Assembly: GCF_014204525.1 (NCBI RefSeq) | Contig: NZ_JACHLP010000007.1 | Span: 62,001-126,000, forward strand | Direction: 5' to 3' | Length of the DNA: 64,000 nt | Source: Roseateles oligotrophus | GTDB lineage: Bacteria; Pseudomonadota; Gammaproteobacteria; Burkholderiales; Burkholderiaceae_C | Part shown: positions 1-10,043 of the stretch, one piece after another | How the letters are laid out: each line of letters starts with the position of its first letter | Numbering within the stretch: the first letter of the stretch is position 1 | Notes under the pieces: model-generated | Told to the model about the DNA's origin: nothing | Database searches by the model: none | The model's input: the letters and a program-made list of their open reading frames with translations, nothing else | Made by a program: the position numbers and the translations under genes

Positions 1-1036
1 AGGCGGTCTGGCTGATGTCTTGCGGACGCACCAGCTGGCCATTGACCATCCAGGTGCCGTTGACCAGGGAGAAATCCTGGAACACGACACGAATGGTTTC
101 CAGGTAGTACTCGGCCGGCATGTCCAGCACCGCGTTGTACTCGTCATAGAACTGGCGGTGCGAATCGGCGCTGTCGTCGTCGCCCCGCACCAGGTCGAGG
201 AAGTAGTCGTAATGCGAGCTCAGATGGCGATCCGGGTTCATGGCCACAAAACCGGTGTGCTGCAAAAAGCCTGGGTAGACCGCACGGCCCGCGCCCGGAA
301 AATTGGTCGGCACGCGGTAGATCACATTGTTCTCGAACCAGCTGTGGCTGCGGTTCATGGCCAGATTGTTGACGGCCGTGGGGCTCTTGCGGGCGTCGAT
401 GGGTCCGCCCATCATGGTCATGCTGCGTGGGGTCGGCTCGCCGTTCGAGGCCATCAAGGAGATGGCGGCCAGCACCGGCACGGTGGGCTGGCAGACCGAG
501 ATCACATGGCAGTCCGCGCCGATGTGGCGGATGAACTCCTGCACGTAGGCGATGTAGTCGTCCAGATGGAAGGGGCCGACTTCCAGCGGCACCATGCGGG
601 CATCGGTCCAGTCGGTGATGAAGACCTTGTGATCCTTCAGCAGCTGGCGCACGGTGTCGCGCAGCAAGGTGCTGTGGTGGCCGGACAAGGGAGCGACGAC
701 CAGCACGGTGGGCTGGTCCTTCATCTTGCTCAGCACGCCCGGATCGTCGGTATAGCGCTTGAAGCGCAGCAGGCGGCAAAAGGGCTTGCTCACCGGCACC
801 AGTTCCTGCACGGCCACTTCAACGCCGTCGACCTCCACGCCACGGATGCCGAACTCGGGTTTTTCGTAGTCTTTGGCCAGGCGGTGCATCAGGTCCAGGC
901 CGGCGGAAACTCGCTGCGACATGGGCGTATGAGCAAACGGGGACAGCGGGTGGCTGTAGAGCTTGGCCGAGGCGCTGGCGAACTCCGAGAAGGGGCTCAT
1001 CAGCGCGCGCTGGGTTTCAAAAAGTTGATACAGCAT
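1..1036 (-). CDS. phaZ: Intracellular polyhydroxyalkanoate depolymerase, 3' end cut by window edge
   Basis: The gene reads leftwards and runs off the window, so about 345 N-terminal residues are visible and the C-terminus is missing. The protein begins MLYQLFETQRALMSPFSEFA, the usual opening of the intracellular PHB depolymerase family, which mobilises stored polyhydroxybutyrate granules by hydrolysing the polyester in the cytoplasm. The nucleophile region reads VISVCQPTVPVLAA, with a cysteine at about residue 182. Intracellular enzymes of this family are known to use cysteine in place of the usual lipase serine. No signal peptide is seen, which fits a cytoplasmic enzyme. The partners of the cysteine (Asp, His) would lie beyond the edge. 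It implies that the organism stores PHA. The family call is confident; the start is the ATG at 1036. Confidence 0.9.
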   Translation of the reverse strand, partial: MLYQLFETQRALMSPFSEFASASAKLYSHPLSPFAHTPMSQRVSAGLDLMHRLAKDYEKPEFGIRGVEVDGVEVAVQELVPVSKPFCRLLRFKRYTDDPGVLSKMKDQPTVLVVAPLSGHHSTLLRDTVRQLLKDHKVFITDWTDARMVPLEVGPFHLDDYIAYVQEFIRHIGADCHVISVCQPTVPVLAAISLMASNGEPTPRSMTMMGGPIDARKSPTAVNNLAMNRSHSWFENNVIYRVPTNFPGAGRAVYPGFLQHTGFVAMNPDRHLSSHYDYFLDLVRGDDDSADSHRQFYDEYNAVLDMPAEYYLETIRVVFQDFSLVNGTWMVNGQLVRPQDISQTA

Positions 1037-1238
1037 GGGATGGACTCTGGCTTTCGGGGTGGGCAATTCTGGCCATGATGCCAGAATTTGTGCGCTGCAG
1101 CATTTTATCAAAATCCTGCGGTGAAACTGACAACTCGCTGACGCCAAAATGGCGAATCTGCTTGTGTTCTAGGCTAACCGGCAAAACTGATTTAGTCATC
1201 CCCGCAATGGCCCGAACTCCGGCGGAGTTGCCGCCTTG

Positions 1239-1278
1239 TTTTGAAAAGAAGAGTCTGGGGGCCCGCCGCAGCGGGCCC
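1239..1278 (-). terminator. Intrinsic terminator after the aminotransferase gene
   Basis: A perfect 8-bp stem (GGGCCCGC at 1259-1266 with GCGGGCCC at 1271-1278) around a 4-base loop lies about 20 bases past the stop of the minus-strand aminotransferase gene. On the minus strand it is followed after a few bases by the T-rich tract TCTTCTTTTC. The distance between stem and T tract is slightly longer than ideal, so efficiency is uncertain. Confidence 0.55.
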
Positions 1279-1299
1279 TGTCTCGGCCAGGGCCCGAAC

Positions 1300-2502
1300 T
1301 CAGCCGCGCATCACCGCGGCCATGGCCTGCGCCACCTGGGGCAGGTTCTGCTCGTTCAGCGCGGCCACGCAGATGCGGCCCGAGTCCACGCCGTAGACGC
1401 CGAACTCGCTGCGCAAACGCTGCATCTGAGCGGCGTTCAGGCCCGAGTAGCTGAACATGCCTTTTTGGCGAGTGACGAAGCTGAGGTCTTGATCCACGCC
1501 AGCGGTCTTCAGTGCCTCGACCAGGGCGCTGCGCATGGCGCGTATGCGCAAGCGCATGCCGGCCAGCTCTTCCTCCCACAGCTGGCGCAGGGCGGGCGTG
1601 CCCAGCACCAGGGCCACCACCTGGGCGCCATGGGTGGGCGGGTTGGAGTAATTGGTGCGGATGACGATCTTCAATTGGCTGAGCACGCGGCCGGCTTCCT
1701 CGGCCGAGGCGCAGACCACGCTCAGCGCGCCCACGCGCTCGCCGTAGAGCGAGAAGCTCTTGGAGAAGCTGGTGGAGACGAAGAAATCCAGACCCGCGGC
1801 CAGGAATTGCTGGATCACCGCGCCGTCCTCGGCAATGCCTTCGCCAAAGCCCTGGTAGGCCATGTCCAGGAAGGGCACCAGTTGGCGGGCCTTGACCGTG
1901 GCCACCACCTGCTCCCACTGCGCGGGGCTGAGGTCATAGCCGGTCGGGTTGTGGCAGCAGGCATGCAGCACGATCACGGTGCCGGCGGTGGCGGTGTTGA
2001 GCGACGCCAGCATGCCGTCGAAGTTGATGCCTAGCTTGGCGGCATCGTAATAGGGGTAGCTGCCGACCTGGAAGCCGGCATTGCTGAACAGGGCGCGGTG
2101 ATTTTCCCAGCTGGGGTCGGAGATCAGCACCTGGGCGTCGGGGTTCAGACGCTTGAGGAAGTCGGCGCCTATCTTCAGGCCGCCGGTGCCGCCAATGGCC
2201 TGCACGGTGGCTACGCGCTTGGCCTGCAGCACGGCGCTGTCGGCGCCAAACACCAGGCCCTGCACGGCCTTGTCATAGGCCGCGATGCCGTCGATGGGCA
2301 GGTAGCCGCGCGCCTTGGGATCGGCCTGCATGGCGGCCTCGGCCTGGGCCACACAGCGCAGCAGGGGCAGCTTGCCGTTTGCGTCGAAATAGACGCCGAC
2401 GCCCAGATTGACTTTGGCAGGGTTGGGATCGGCGTTGAATTGCTCGTTCAGACCCAGGATGGGGTCGCGGGGGGCCATTTCGACGGCGGCGAACAAAGAC
2501 AT
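1300..2502 (-). CDS. Aspartate/aromatic amino acid aminotransferase (AspC/TyrB type)
   Basis: A 400-residue PLP-dependent class I aminotransferase that transfers an amino group between aspartate or an aromatic amino acid and 2-oxoglutarate in the cytoplasm. The visible landmarks are the N-terminal substrate-loop region (LGVGVYFDANGKLPLLRCV, about 33-51), HNPTGYD (about 184-190, cofactor-contacting Asn) and the Schiff-base lysine in TSFSKSFSLYGER (Lys248). Length matches the AspC/TyrB family. I chose the ATG at 2502 because AGGAAG lies 8-9 bases upstream and MSLFAAVEMAPRDPILGLNE is the normal N-terminus; an ATG 29 codons further upstream gives an extension unlike the family. The gene is divergent from uvrB. 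AspC and TyrB cannot be told apart by eye, so no symbol is given. Confidence 0.9.
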   Translation of the reverse strand: MSLFAAVEMAPRDPILGLNEQFNADPNPAKVNLGVGVYFDANGKLPLLRCVAQAEAAMQADPKARGYLPIDGIAAYDKAVQGLVFGADSAVLQAKRVATVQAIGGTGGLKIGADFLKRLNPDAQVLISDPSWENHRALFSNAGFQVGSYPYYDAAKLGINFDGMLASLNTATAGTVIVLHACCHNPTGYDLSPAQWEQVVATVKARQLVPFLDMAYQGFGEGIAEDGAVIQQFLAAGLDFFVSTSFSKSFSLYGERVGALSVVCASAEEAGRVLSQLKIVIRTNYSNPPTHGAQVVALVLGTPALRQLWEEELAGMRLRIRAMRSALVEALKTAGVDQDLSFVTRQKGMFSYSGLNAAQMQRLRSEFGVYGVDSGRICVAALNEQNLPQVAQAMAAVMRG

Positions 2503-2707
2503 GGGAAGGCTTCCTGACAGGACGTTGGCAATAGCGGAGGGAGTCGGCGTGACTGCGGCTGGCAATATCTGGCCAGGCAGCCGACGCAAGGGCTTGGCCT
2601 GCGCTAACCTGTCGGGTTGCGCGGCGCCGAGATTTTAGGCCTTGCCGGGCCGTGTTTTGTTCCCGGCCCGCGAATGCCGTGATAGTCAAGACCCAGGAAA
2701 ACGACGT

Positions 2708-4822
2708 ATGCAGGACTCATCATCAGTCAGCCTCAGTGACGAAACCAAGGAATCCGCCGAAGGGCCGAAGGGTGAGTTCGTTTCTTTCGAAGGCTCGCCC
2801 TTCGAGCTGTTTCAGCCCTTTCCGCCGGCCGGCGATCAGCCCACGGCGATTGCGCAGCTGTGTGAGGGCATCAACGATGGCCTGAGCTTCCAGACCCTGC
2901 TGGGCGTGACCGGCTCGGGCAAGACCTACACCATGGCCAATGTGATCGCCCGCCTGGGCCGGCCGGCCATCATCTTCGCGCCCAATAAAACGCTGGCGGC
3001 CCAGCTCTACAGCGAGTTCAGGGACTTCTTCCCGAACAATGCGGTCGAGTACTTTGTTAGCTACTACGACTACTACCAGCCCGAGGCCTATGTGCCGCAG
3101 CGCGATCTTTTCATCGAGAAGGACAGCGCCATCAACGAGCACATCGAGCAGCTGCGCCTGTCGGCCACCAAGAGCCTGATGGAGCGGCGCGATGTGGTGA
3201 TCGTGGCCTCGGTCTCGGCCATCTACGGCATCGGCAACCCGGCCGACTATCACCAGATGGTGATGACGCTGCGCAATGGTGACAAGCTGGGTCAGCGCGA
3301 CGTGATCGCTCAGCTGATCCGCATGCAGTACACCCGCAACGAGGTGGAGTTCAGTCGCGGCGCTTTCCGGGTGCGGGGCGACACCATCGACGTCTTCCCG
3401 GCCGAGCACTCAGAACTGGCCCTGCGCATCGAGCTGTTCGATGACGAGGTCGAGACCTTGCAGCTCTTCGATCCCCTGACCGGCAAGGTGCGGCAGAAGA
3501 TCCCTCGTTTCACCGTCTACCCCAGCAGCCATTACGTGACCCCACGCGAGCGGGTGCTGGCCGCCATGGAGGGCATCAAGGAGGAGTTGCGCGTGCGCCT
3601 GGGCGAGTTTGTGCGCGACGGCAAGCTGGTGGAGGCCCAGCGCCTGGAGCAGCGCAGCCGCTTCGATCTGGAGATGCTGCAGGAGGTGGGTCATTGCAAG
3701 GGCATCGAGAATTACACCCGACATCTCAGCGGCGCCCAGCCGGGTGAGGCGCCGCCCACCTTGATTGACTATCTGCCGCCCGACGCCCTGATGTTTCTGG
3801 ACGAAAGCCATGTGCTGATCGGCCAGTTCGGCGGCATGTACAACGGCGACCGGGCGCGCAAGACCACGCTGGTGGAGTATGGCTTCCGCCTGCCCTCGGC
3901 CCTGGACAACCGCCCGCTCAAGTTCGCCGAATTCGAGCGCAAGATGCGCCAGGCCGTTTTCGTCACCGCCACGCCGGCAACGTATGAGCAGGAGAACTCG
4001 GGCCAGATCGTCGAGCAAGTGGTGCGGCCCACCGGCCTGGTGGACCCGGAGGTGGAGGTGCGCCCCGCCACCCATCAGGTGGACGATGTGCTGCAGGAGA
4101 TCCGCGAGCGGGTGGAACGCAGTGAGCGCGTCCTGATCACCACGCTGACCAAGCGCATGGCCGAACAGCTGACCGATTACCTGAGCGATAACGGCGTCAA
4201 GGTGCGCTATCTGCACTCCGATGTGGACACGGTGGAGCGGGTGGAGATTCTGCGCGATCTGCGCCTGGGTGCCTTCGATGTGCTGGTGGGCATCAATCTC
4301 TTGCGCGAGGGCCTGGATATTCCCGAGGTCTCGCTGGTGGCCATTCTGGACGCCGACAAGGAAGGCTTTTTGCGCTCCGAGCGCAGCCTGATCCAGACCA
4401 TAGGCCGTTCGGCCCGCAATCTGCGCGGCAAGGCGATTCTGTATGCCGACCGCATCACCGATTCCATGCGCCGTGCTATCGACGAGACCGAGAGGCGTAG
4501 AGCCAAACAGTTAGCCTTCAATGCCGAGCATGGCATCACGCCGCGCTCGGTCGTCAAGCGCATCAAGGACATGATTGACGGCGTCTACTCCGAGAAGTCC
4601 GGGCGCGACGATCAGAAGCTCTTGCAGATGGCAGCGGTGGAGGACTTGTCGGAGAAAGACCTCAGCAAGCGCATGGCCTTGCTGGAGAAGCAGATGCTGG
4701 AGCATGCCCGCAATCTGGAGTTCGAAAAAGCGGCCCGGGTGCGCGATCAGCTGGCCCAGCTGCGCGAACAGGCCTTTGGCGCCGTGGTGCACGACCATGT
4801 GCCGCCCGCGGCGCGTGCCTGA
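2708..4822 (+). CDS. uvrB: Excinuclease ABC subunit B
   Basis: A 704-residue UvrB, the damage-verifying helicase-like subunit of UvrABC nucleotide excision repair. It has Walker A GVTGSGKT (66-73), the beta-hairpin signature [12 protein letters not shown] that clamps the DNA strand, the DEAD-like FLDESH box, TATPATYE, helicase motifs through [20 protein letters not shown] and QTIGRSARN, and a C-terminal UVR domain ([20 protein letters not shown]) for UvrA/UvrC contact. The ATG at 2708 is preceded by AGGAAA; it gives an N-terminal tail of about 30 residues that is acidic and probably disordered. The leader holds a 7-bp hairpin (CGGGCCG with CGGCCCG, about 2647-2671). I found no CTGT-N8-ACAG LexA-type box in the divergent gap, so SOS control is not evident. 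Confidence 0.97.
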   Translation: MQDSSSVSLSDETKESAEGPKGEFVSFEGSPFELFQPFPPAGDQPTAIAQLCEGINDGLSFQTLLGVTGSGKTYTMANVIARLGRPAIIFAPNKTLAAQLYSEFRDFFPNNAVEYFVSYYDYYQPEAYVPQRDLFIEKDSAINEHIEQLRLSATKSLMERRDVVIVASVSAIYGIGNPADYHQMVMTLRNGDKLGQRDVIAQLIRMQYTRNEVEFSRGAFRVRGDTIDVFPAEHSELALRIELFDDEVETLQLFDPLTGKVRQKIPRFTVYPSSHYVTPRERVLAAMEGIKEELRVRLGEFVRDGKLVEAQRLEQRSRFDLEMLQEVGHCKGIENYTRHLSGAQPGEAPPTLIDYLPPDALMFLDESHVLIGQFGGMYNGDRARKTTLVEYGFRLPSALDNRPLKFAEFERKMRQAVFVTATPATYEQENSGQIVEQVVRPTGLVDPEVEVRPATHQVDDVLQEIRERVERSERVLITTLTKRMAEQLTDYLSDNGVKVRYLHSDVDTVERVEILRDLRLGAFDVLVGINLLREGLDIPEVSLVAILDADKEGFLRSERSLIQTIGRSARNLRGKAILYADRITDSMRRAIDETERRRAKQLAFNAEHGITPRSVVKRIKDMIDGVYSEKSGRDDQKLLQMAAVEDLSEKDLSKRMALLEKQMLEHARNLEFEKAARVRDQLAQLREQAFGAVVHDHVPPAARA

Positions 4823-4875
4823 GAACACCCCGTTTCCTGAGCGGGCAAAGGCTGTGCCCGGCAAGCCTGCCAGTA

Positions 4876-4912
4876 ATTGAGTAAAATGGTCGGAAATAAG
4901 CCAGGGTATACC
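4876..4912 (+). promoter_or_regulatory. IscR-type (type 1) operator and probable isc promoter
   Basis: Upstream of iscR lies ATTGAGTAAAATGGTCGGAA (from 4876). Its core GAGTAAAATGGTC differs at one position from the core I recall for an Escherichia coli iscR type-1 site read on its reverse strand. TATACC at 4907-4912 could be the -10, which would place the box over the -35. This arrangement fits feedback repression of the operon by [2Fe-2S]-IscR. The comparison is from memory of the E. coli site, not a computed alignment. Confidence 0.65.
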
Positions 4913-5006
4913 CGGCGCCGCCTTTGCGGGTGGCCGCCGGCCCTGGCGGGCTTCACCCACGCTTGCCTGTGCTGCCCCATGGTCTTGTGGACCGAAGGAG
5001 AGTTCG

Positions 5007-5540
5007 ATGCGCCTTACCACCAAAGGTCGTTTTGCCGTCACCGCGATGATTGATCTGGCCCTGCGTGAAAACGGCGGGCCGGTGGCGCTCGCGGCCATCA
5101 GCCAGCGCCAGCAAATCTCTTTGTCCTATCTGGAGCAGCTGTTCGGCAAGCTGCGCCGCCACGAGCTGGTGGAAAGCACGCGCGGCCCCGGTGGTGGCTA
5201 TTCCCTGGGCCGCAAGTCCAGCGAGATCACCGTGGCCGACATCATCGTCGCCGTGGACGAGCCCCTGGACGCCACCGGCTGCGGCGGGCACGAAAACTGC
5301 ATGGGCGAGAACACCGGCAAATGCATCACCCATGAACTCTGGACCAATTTGAACGCCAAGATGATCGAGTATCTGGACTCGGTGTCGCTGCGCAAGCTGG
5401 TCGAGGATCAGCTGGCCAAGGGCGTCACCATCGAGGAGGCCTCGATCAAACGCGCCATCTCGACGCAACCCGTGCTCAAGCCCATCCGCGTCACCGCTCC
5501 CAACTCGGTCTTTGCCCTGGGCAATGTCCTGAGCAAGTAA
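5007..5540 (+). CDS. iscR: Fe-S cluster assembly regulator IscR (Rrf2 family)
   Basis: A 177-residue Rrf2-family transcription factor and the first gene of the isc operon. The N-terminal winged helix starts [19 protein letters not shown], and the recognition segment reads [20 protein letters not shown]. Three cysteines (C92, C98, C106) and a nearby histidine (H109) form the [2Fe-2S] site. The spacing between the second and third cysteine is two residues longer than I recall for E. coli IscR. With its cluster the protein represses its own operon when Fe-S supply is adequate; without it, it controls other genes. A GAAGGAGAG ribosome site precedes the ATG, and an IscR-type box lies about 110 bases upstream. 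Confidence 0.96.
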   Translation: MRLTTKGRFAVTAMIDLALRENGGPVALAAISQRQQISLSYLEQLFGKLRRHELVESTRGPGGGYSLGRKSSEITVADIIVAVDEPLDATGCGGHENCMGENTGKCITHELWTNLNAKMIEYLDSVSLRKLVEDQLAKGVTIEEASIKRAISTQPVLKPIRVTAPNSVFALGNVLSK

Positions 5541-5569
5541 TTCTTTCCTCTTTGTTGGCACAAGAAAAA

Positions 5570-6784
5570 ATGACACCGCATTTCCCCATCTATATGGACT
5601 ACGGCGCGACGACGCCGGTCGACCCGCGCGTTGTGAGCGCCATGGTGCCTTGGCTCAGCGAGCATTTCGGCAATCCGTCCTCGCGCAGCCATGCCTGGGG
5701 CTGGGAGGCGGAGGCGATTGTGGAGAAGTCCCGCGAGCAGGTGGCGGCCTTGATCGGCGCCGATCCGCGCGAGATCGTCTGGACCTCGGGCGCCACCGAG
5801 TCCATCAATCTGGCCATCAAGGGCGCGGCGCAGTTCTACAAGACCCGCGGCAAGCACATCATCACCCTGAAGACCGAGCACAAGGCCGTGCTGGACACCT
5901 GCCGCGAGCTGGAGCGCCAGGGCTTTGAGCTGACTTATCTCGATGTGGAAGAGAACGGCCTGCTGGACCTCGATAAGTTCAAGGCCGCCGTACGGCCGGA
6001 CACGATCCTGGCCTCGGTGCTCTACGTCAATAACGAGATCGGCGTGATCCAGGACGTGGTGTCCATCGGCAATTTCTGCCGCGAGAAAGGCATCATCTTC
6101 CACGTCGACGCCGCCCAGGCCACCGGCAAGATCGAGATCAATGTGGCCGAGCTGCCCATCGATCTGATGAGCCTGGCCTCGCACAAGACCTATGGCCCCA
6201 AGGGCATTGGTGCCCTGTTTGTGCGCCGCAAGCCTCGCGTGCGCCTGGAGGCCCAGATGCATGGCGGCGGCCATGAGCGCGGCATGCGCTCCGGCACCCT
6301 GGCCACCCACCAGATCGTCGGCATGGGCGAGGCCTACCGCATCGCGCGCGAGGACATGGCGGCCGACAACGAGCGCATCCGCCGCCTGCACACCCGCTTG
6401 CTGGACGGTCTGCAGGACATCGAACAGGTGTTCGTCAACGGCGACCTGGAGAAGCGCGTGCCGCACAACCTGAACATCTCCTTCAACTATGTGGAAGGCG
6501 AGTCCCTGATCATGGGCGTCAAGGGTCTGGCCCTGTCCTCGGGTTCGGCCTGTACCTCGGCCAGCCTGGAACCCAGCTATGTCTTGCGCGCCCTGGGTCG
6601 CAGCGATGAGCTGGCGCACAGCAGCCTGCGCATGACCATAGGCCGCTTCACCACCGAGCAAGAAATCGATTACGCCATCGCCACGCTGAAGGACCGTGTG
6701 GCCAAGCTGCGCGAGCTGTCGCCGCTGTGGGATATGTACAAGGACGGCATCGACATCAGCACCATCCAGTGGGCCGCCCACTGA
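5570..6784 (+). CDS. iscS: Cysteine desulfurase IscS
   Basis: A 404-residue PLP enzyme that takes sulfur from cysteine as a persulfide and passes it to IscU for cluster assembly, and to tRNA thiolation partners. Landmarks are [13 protein letters not shown] at the N-terminus, [10 protein letters not shown], the PLP lysine in [10 protein letters not shown] (Lys206) and the catalytic loop cysteine in [10 protein letters not shown] (Cys328). Both positions match the E. coli numbering. The ATG at 5570 gives the family length. An in-frame TTG at 5552 would add six residues (MLAQEK) and is less likely. No strong Shine-Dalgarno sequence precedes the ATG, and the gap to iscR is only 29 bases. Confidence 0.97.
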   Translation: MTPHFPIYMDYGATTPVDPRVVSAMVPWLSEHFGNPSSRSHAWGWEAEAIVEKSREQVAALIGADPREIVWTSGATESINLAIKGAAQFYKTRGKHIITLKTEHKAVLDTCRELERQGFELTYLDVEENGLLDLDKFKAAVRPDTILASVLYVNNEIGVIQDVVSIGNFCREKGIIFHVDAAQATGKIEINVAELPIDLMSLASHKTYGPKGIGALFVRRKPRVRLEAQMHGGGHERGMRSGTLATHQIVGMGEAYRIAREDMAADNERIRRLHTRLLDGLQDIEQVFVNGDLEKRVPHNLNISFNYVEGESLIMGVKGLALSSGSACTSASLEPSYVLRALGRSDELAHSSLRMTIGRFTTEQEIDYAIATLKDRVAKLRELSPLWDMYKDGIDISTIQWAAH

Positions 6785-6816
6785 CGGATCGCAGCAGCAA
6801 ATAACAGGAGAACATC

Positions 6817-7212
6817 ATGGCTTATAGCGACAAGGTCGTTGACCACTACGAAAACCCCCGCAATGTCGGCGCTTTTGAAAAAGGCGACGACTCGGTCGGC
6901 ACCGGCATGGTCGGTGCTCCGGCCTGCGGCGATGTGATGAAGCTGCAGATCAAGGTCAACCCGGCTACCGGCTTGATCGAAGACGCCAAGTTCAAGACCT
7001 ATGGCTGCGGCTCGGCGATTGCCTCGAGCTCGCTGGTGACCGAATGGGTCAAGGGCAAGTCCCTGGACCAGGCCCTGGACATCAAGAACACCCAGATCGC
7101 CGAAGAACTGGCCCTGCCGCCGGTCAAGATCCACTGCTCCATCCTGGCCGAAGACGCCATCAAGGCGGCGGTGGATGACTACCGCGCCAAGCACGCCCCG
7201 GTGGCGCAGTAA
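6817..7212 (+). CDS. iscU: Fe-S cluster scaffold IscU
   Basis: The 131-residue scaffold on which [2Fe-2S] and [4Fe-4S] clusters are built. The three ligand cysteines are present in GAPACGDVMKL (C37), KTYGCGSAIASSS (C64) and KIHCSILAED (C107). The HscA-recognition motif LPPVK is at 100-104, immediately before the last cysteine, as expected for hand-off to the HscBA chaperones encoded downstream. An AGGAG ribosome site lies just before the ATG. The gene is third in the operon. Confidence 0.97.
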   Translation: MAYSDKVVDHYENPRNVGAFEKGDDSVGTGMVGAPACGDVMKLQIKVNPATGLIEDAKFKTYGCGSAIASSSLVTEWVKGKSLDQALDIKNTQIAEELALPPVKIHCSILAEDAIKAAVDDYRAKHAPVAQ

Positions 7213-7221
7213 GGAGTTTGC

Positions 7222-7545
7222 ATGTCTGTGACCTTGACCGAAGCGGCGGCCCGCCATGTGACGCGCTATATCGCCAAGCGCGGGCGCGGCGTGGGCGTGC
7301 GCCTGGGCGTGAAGACCACCGGCTGCTCAGGCCTGGCCTACAAGCTGGAGTACGCCGATGAGGTGGCGCCCGAGGACGTGGTGTTTGAAGGTCATGGCGT
7401 GAAGGTTTTGATCGACCCCAAGAGCCTGCCCTATCTGGACGGCACCGAGCTGGACTTTGTGCGCGAAGGCCTGAACGAAGGCTTCAAGTTCCGCAATCCG
7501 CGCGAGAAGGATCGCTGCGGCTGTGGTGAGTCTTTCCGCGTGTAA
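7222..7545 (+). CDS. iscA: A-type Fe-S carrier protein IscA
   Basis: A 107-residue HesB/YadR/IscA-family protein that carries Fe-S clusters or iron from the scaffold to target proteins. The three conserved cysteines are in [13 protein letters not shown] (near residue 35) and the C-terminal CGCGESFRV. It starts nine bases after iscU with AGGAG ahead of the ATG. It is the last gene before an 80-base gap that contains a terminator-like hairpin, so it may be the last gene of the most highly expressed isc segment. Confidence 0.96.
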   Translation: MSVTLTEAAARHVTRYIAKRGRGVGVRLGVKTTGCSGLAYKLEYADEVAPEDVVFEGHGVKVLIDPKSLPYLDGTELDFVREGLNEGFKFRNPREKDRCGCGESFRV

Positions 7546-7566
7546 AGTGCCGCCTTCTTGTGAATG

Positions 7567-7596
7567 AGGCGCGGCGAATGACCGCGCCTTTTTCTT
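7567..7596 (+). terminator. Terminator-like hairpin inside the isc operon (iscA/hscB gap)
   Basis: AGGCGCGG (7567-7574) pairs perfectly with CCGCGCCT (7582-7589) around a 7-base loop and is followed at once by TTTTTCTT. This is a textbook intrinsic terminator. It sits 21 bases past the iscA stop and 29 bases before the hscB start. No obvious promoter lies between it and hscB. It probably lowers transcription of hscB-hscA-fdx-tsaD relative to iscRSUA. Confidence 0.75.
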
Positions 7597-7625
7597 GCCA
7601 ATCACTCAGCATCCCTTGGCCCTCC

Positions 7626-8144
7626 ATGCAACTCAGTGACGACGATTTCAGCCTGTTCGGTTTGCCCCAGCGCTACGCGCAGGACAGGGCCGAGGTCGAT
7701 GCGCGCTGGAAGGCCTTGCAGGCCCGGGTGCATCCAGACAAATTCGCCGCCGAGGGGGCCGCCTCGCAGCGCCTGGCCATGCAATGGGCCGTGCGCGTCA
7801 ACGAGGCGCATCAACGCCTGCGCGATCCGCTCAAGCGCGCCGCCTATCTTTGCGAGTTGCGCGGCGCGGCCCTGCAGGCCCATAGCAATACCCGCATGCC
7901 GGCGAGTTTTTTGATGGAGCAGATGAGCTGGCGCGAGAGCCTGGACGAGGCGCGGACGGCCGCCGAGGTCGAGGCCATAGACGCCGAGGTGGCGGCCCGC
8001 GAAGCCGCTCTGCTGAACGAGGTCCAGCGCCTGCTGGACGATGAGTGTGACGCCGCGGCAGCCGCGGAGCAGGTGAGGGCGCTGATGTTCATCCATCGTT
8101 TCCGCGCCGATATCGATCAACGGCTGGACGCCCTGGAACAATAA
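7626..8144 (+). CDS. hscB: Fe-S co-chaperone HscB (J-domain)
   Basis: A 172-residue specialised J-protein that delivers IscU to HscA and stimulates its ATPase. The J-domain spans about residues 1-75 with the HPD signature HPDKF at 36-40; the rest is the helical IscU-binding domain with DPLKRAAYLCELRG. The ATG at 7626 gives MQLSDDDFSLFGLPQRYAQD, the usual start. An upstream in-frame ATG would place the start inside the terminator hairpin and adds 22 non-conserved residues. The stop is three bases from the hscA start, showing tight coupling. Confidence 0.95.
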   Translation: MQLSDDDFSLFGLPQRYAQDRAEVDARWKALQARVHPDKFAAEGAASQRLAMQWAVRVNEAHQRLRDPLKRAAYLCELRGAALQAHSNTRMPASFLMEQMSWRESLDEARTAAEVEAIDAEVAAREAALLNEVQRLLDDECDAAAAAEQVRALMFIHRFRADIDQRLDALEQ

Positions 8145-8147
8145 GTT

Positions 8148-10004
8148 ATGGCTCTTTTGCAAATTTCCGAACCCGGCCAATCGCCCAATCCGCACGAGCG
8201 CCGCATCGCGGTAGGCATCGATCTGGGCACCACCCATTCCCTGGTGGCGGCCGTGCGGCATGGCGTGGCCGAATGCCTGCCCGACGAACAGGGGCGGGTG
8301 ATCCTGCCCTCGGCCGTGCGCTATCTGAGCGAGGACCGGCGCCAGATCGGCGCCGAGGCCCTGGCCGCCCAGGCCGAGGACCCGGAGAACACCGTGGTCT
8401 CGGTCAAGCGCTTCATGGGCCGCAGCCTCAGCGATATCCGCGAGGCCGGCAAGCTGCCCTATCGCTTCGAAGACACGCCGGGCATGGTCAGCTTGAATAC
8501 GCGTCATGGCCTGAAGTCGCCGGTGGAAATCTCGGCCGAGATCCTGGCCACCTTGCGCTTTCGTGCCGAGGACTCGTTTGCCGACGATGTGTTCGGCGCG
8601 GTCATCACCGTGCCGGCCTATTTCGACGATGCCCAGCGCCAGGCCACCAAGGACGCCGCTCAAATGGCGGGTTTGAATGTGCTGCGCCTGATCAACGAGC
8701 CCACGGCGGCGGCCATCGCCTACGGCCTGGACAATGCCAGCGAGGGCTTGTACGCCGTCTACGACCTGGGCGGCGGCACCTTCGACATCTCCCTGCTGCG
8801 TCTGAGCCAGGGCGTTTTTGAGGTGGTGGCCACGGGCGGCGATGCGGCCCTGGGTGGCGATGATTTCGACCGTGCCCTGGCCGACTGGGCCCTGGCGCAA
8901 GCGGGCCTGCAAGCCGAGAGCAGCCACGACAAACGTGCCGTGCTGGTGGCTGCGCGCGCGGCCAAGGAGCAGTTGTCCGATGCGCAGGAGGTGTTGCTGG
9001 CCGCCGAGCTGAATGCCGGCCGCCTCAGCGTCACGGTCAGCCGCGTCAAGTTTGATGAGCTGGCCCAGCCCTTGCTGGACAAGACCCTGGCCGCCGTTCG
9101 CCGCGTGTTGCGCGATGCCCGGGTCAAGGCCGATGAGGTGCAGGGCACGGTGATGGTGGGCGGCTCGACCCGCATGCCCTGCGTGCGCCGGGCCGTCAGT
9201 GCGCTGTTCGGCCGCGAAGTGCTGGTCAATCTCAACCCCGACGAGGTGGTGGCCCAGGGCGCGGCGATTCAAGCCAATCAGCTGGCCGGCAATGCGGCCG
9301 ATGGTGAGATTTTGCTGCTGGACGTGATCCCCTTGTCGCTGGGTCTGGAGACCATGGGCGGCCTGGTGGAGCGCGTCATCGAGCGCAATGCCACCATCCC
9401 GGTGGCCCAGGCCCAGGACTTCACCACCTTCAAGGACGGGCAGACGGCCATGGCCGTCCATGTGTTGCAGGGCGAGCGCGAGCTGGTCAGCGAATGCAGA
9501 TCCTTAGCGCGCTTCGAGCTGCGCGGCATCCCGCCCATGGTGGCCGGTGCTGCGCGCATACGCGTCACATTCCAGGTCGATGCCGATGGCTTGCTGAGCG
9601 TCTCGGCCAAGGAGCTGGCCTCTGGCGTGGAGGCGGCCATCACGGTCAAGCCCAGCTATGGTCTTTCTGACGAGCAGATCGCCCGCATGCTGAAGGACGG
9701 CTTTGCCAGCGCCGAGACCGATATGGCCGCCCGCAAGCTGCGCGAGGCCAGGGTTGAGGCCGAGCGCATGACGCTGGCCACCCAAAGTGCCCTGGCGGCC
9801 GATGGCGATCTGCTTGGCGAGGCCGAGCGAGCCGACTTGGCGGCTTTGCTCCAGGCCCTGGCCTTGAGTGCCGAGGCCGATGACGCCGATGCGATCGATG
9901 CCGCCGTTGAGGCGCTGGCCAAGGGCACCGAGAGCTTCGCCGCCGCCCGCATGAATCGTGGCATCCACAAGGCCCTGACCGGCCGCAGCGTCGACCAAAT
10001 TTGA
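8148..10004 (+). CDS. hscA: Fe-S assembly Hsp70 chaperone HscA
   Basis: A 618-residue Hsp70-family ATPase dedicated to Fe-S transfer from IscU. The nucleotide-binding domain has [12 protein letters not shown] near the N-terminus, [14 protein letters not shown], and [14 protein letters not shown]; the substrate-binding domain begins after [17 protein letters not shown]. Length equals the HscA family and is shorter than DnaK. The substrate is expected to be the LPPVK segment of IscU encoded upstream. It lies between hscB and fdx with a 3-base gap on the left. Confidence 0.97.
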   Translation: MALLQISEPGQSPNPHERRIAVGIDLGTTHSLVAAVRHGVAECLPDEQGRVILPSAVRYLSEDRRQIGAEALAAQAEDPENTVVSVKRFMGRSLSDIREAGKLPYRFEDTPGMVSLNTRHGLKSPVEISAEILATLRFRAEDSFADDVFGAVITVPAYFDDAQRQATKDAAQMAGLNVLRLINEPTAAAIAYGLDNASEGLYAVYDLGGGTFDISLLRLSQGVFEVVATGGDAALGGDDFDRALADWALAQAGLQAESSHDKRAVLVAARAAKEQLSDAQEVLLAAELNAGRLSVTVSRVKFDELAQPLLDKTLAAVRRVLRDARVKADEVQGTVMVGGSTRMPCVRRAVSALFGREVLVNLNPDEVVAQGAAIQANQLAGNAADGEILLLDVIPLSLGLETMGGLVERVIERNATIPVAQAQDFTTFKDGQTAMAVHVLQGERELVSECRSLARFELRGIPPMVAGAARIRVTFQVDADGLLSVSAKELASGVEAAITVKPSYGLSDEQIARMLKDGFASAETDMAARKLREARVEAERMTLATQSALAADGDLLGEAERADLAALLQALALSAEADDADAIDAAVEALAKGTESFAAARMNRGIHKALTGRSVDQI

Positions 10005-10043
10005 GTGCTTGAGATCCGGCTTGCGCCGCTCCAGGAGAACCCC

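Noticed and set aside
2503-2707. LexA (SOS) box upstream of uvrB
   Set aside because: No CTGT-N8-ACAG match. The dyad CTGGC-N8-GCCAG at 2559-2576 has different half-sites and spacing.
5552-5569. TTG start adding six residues to IscS
   Set aside because: The ATG at 5570 gives catalytic Lys206 and Cys328 at the same numbers as E. coli IscS.
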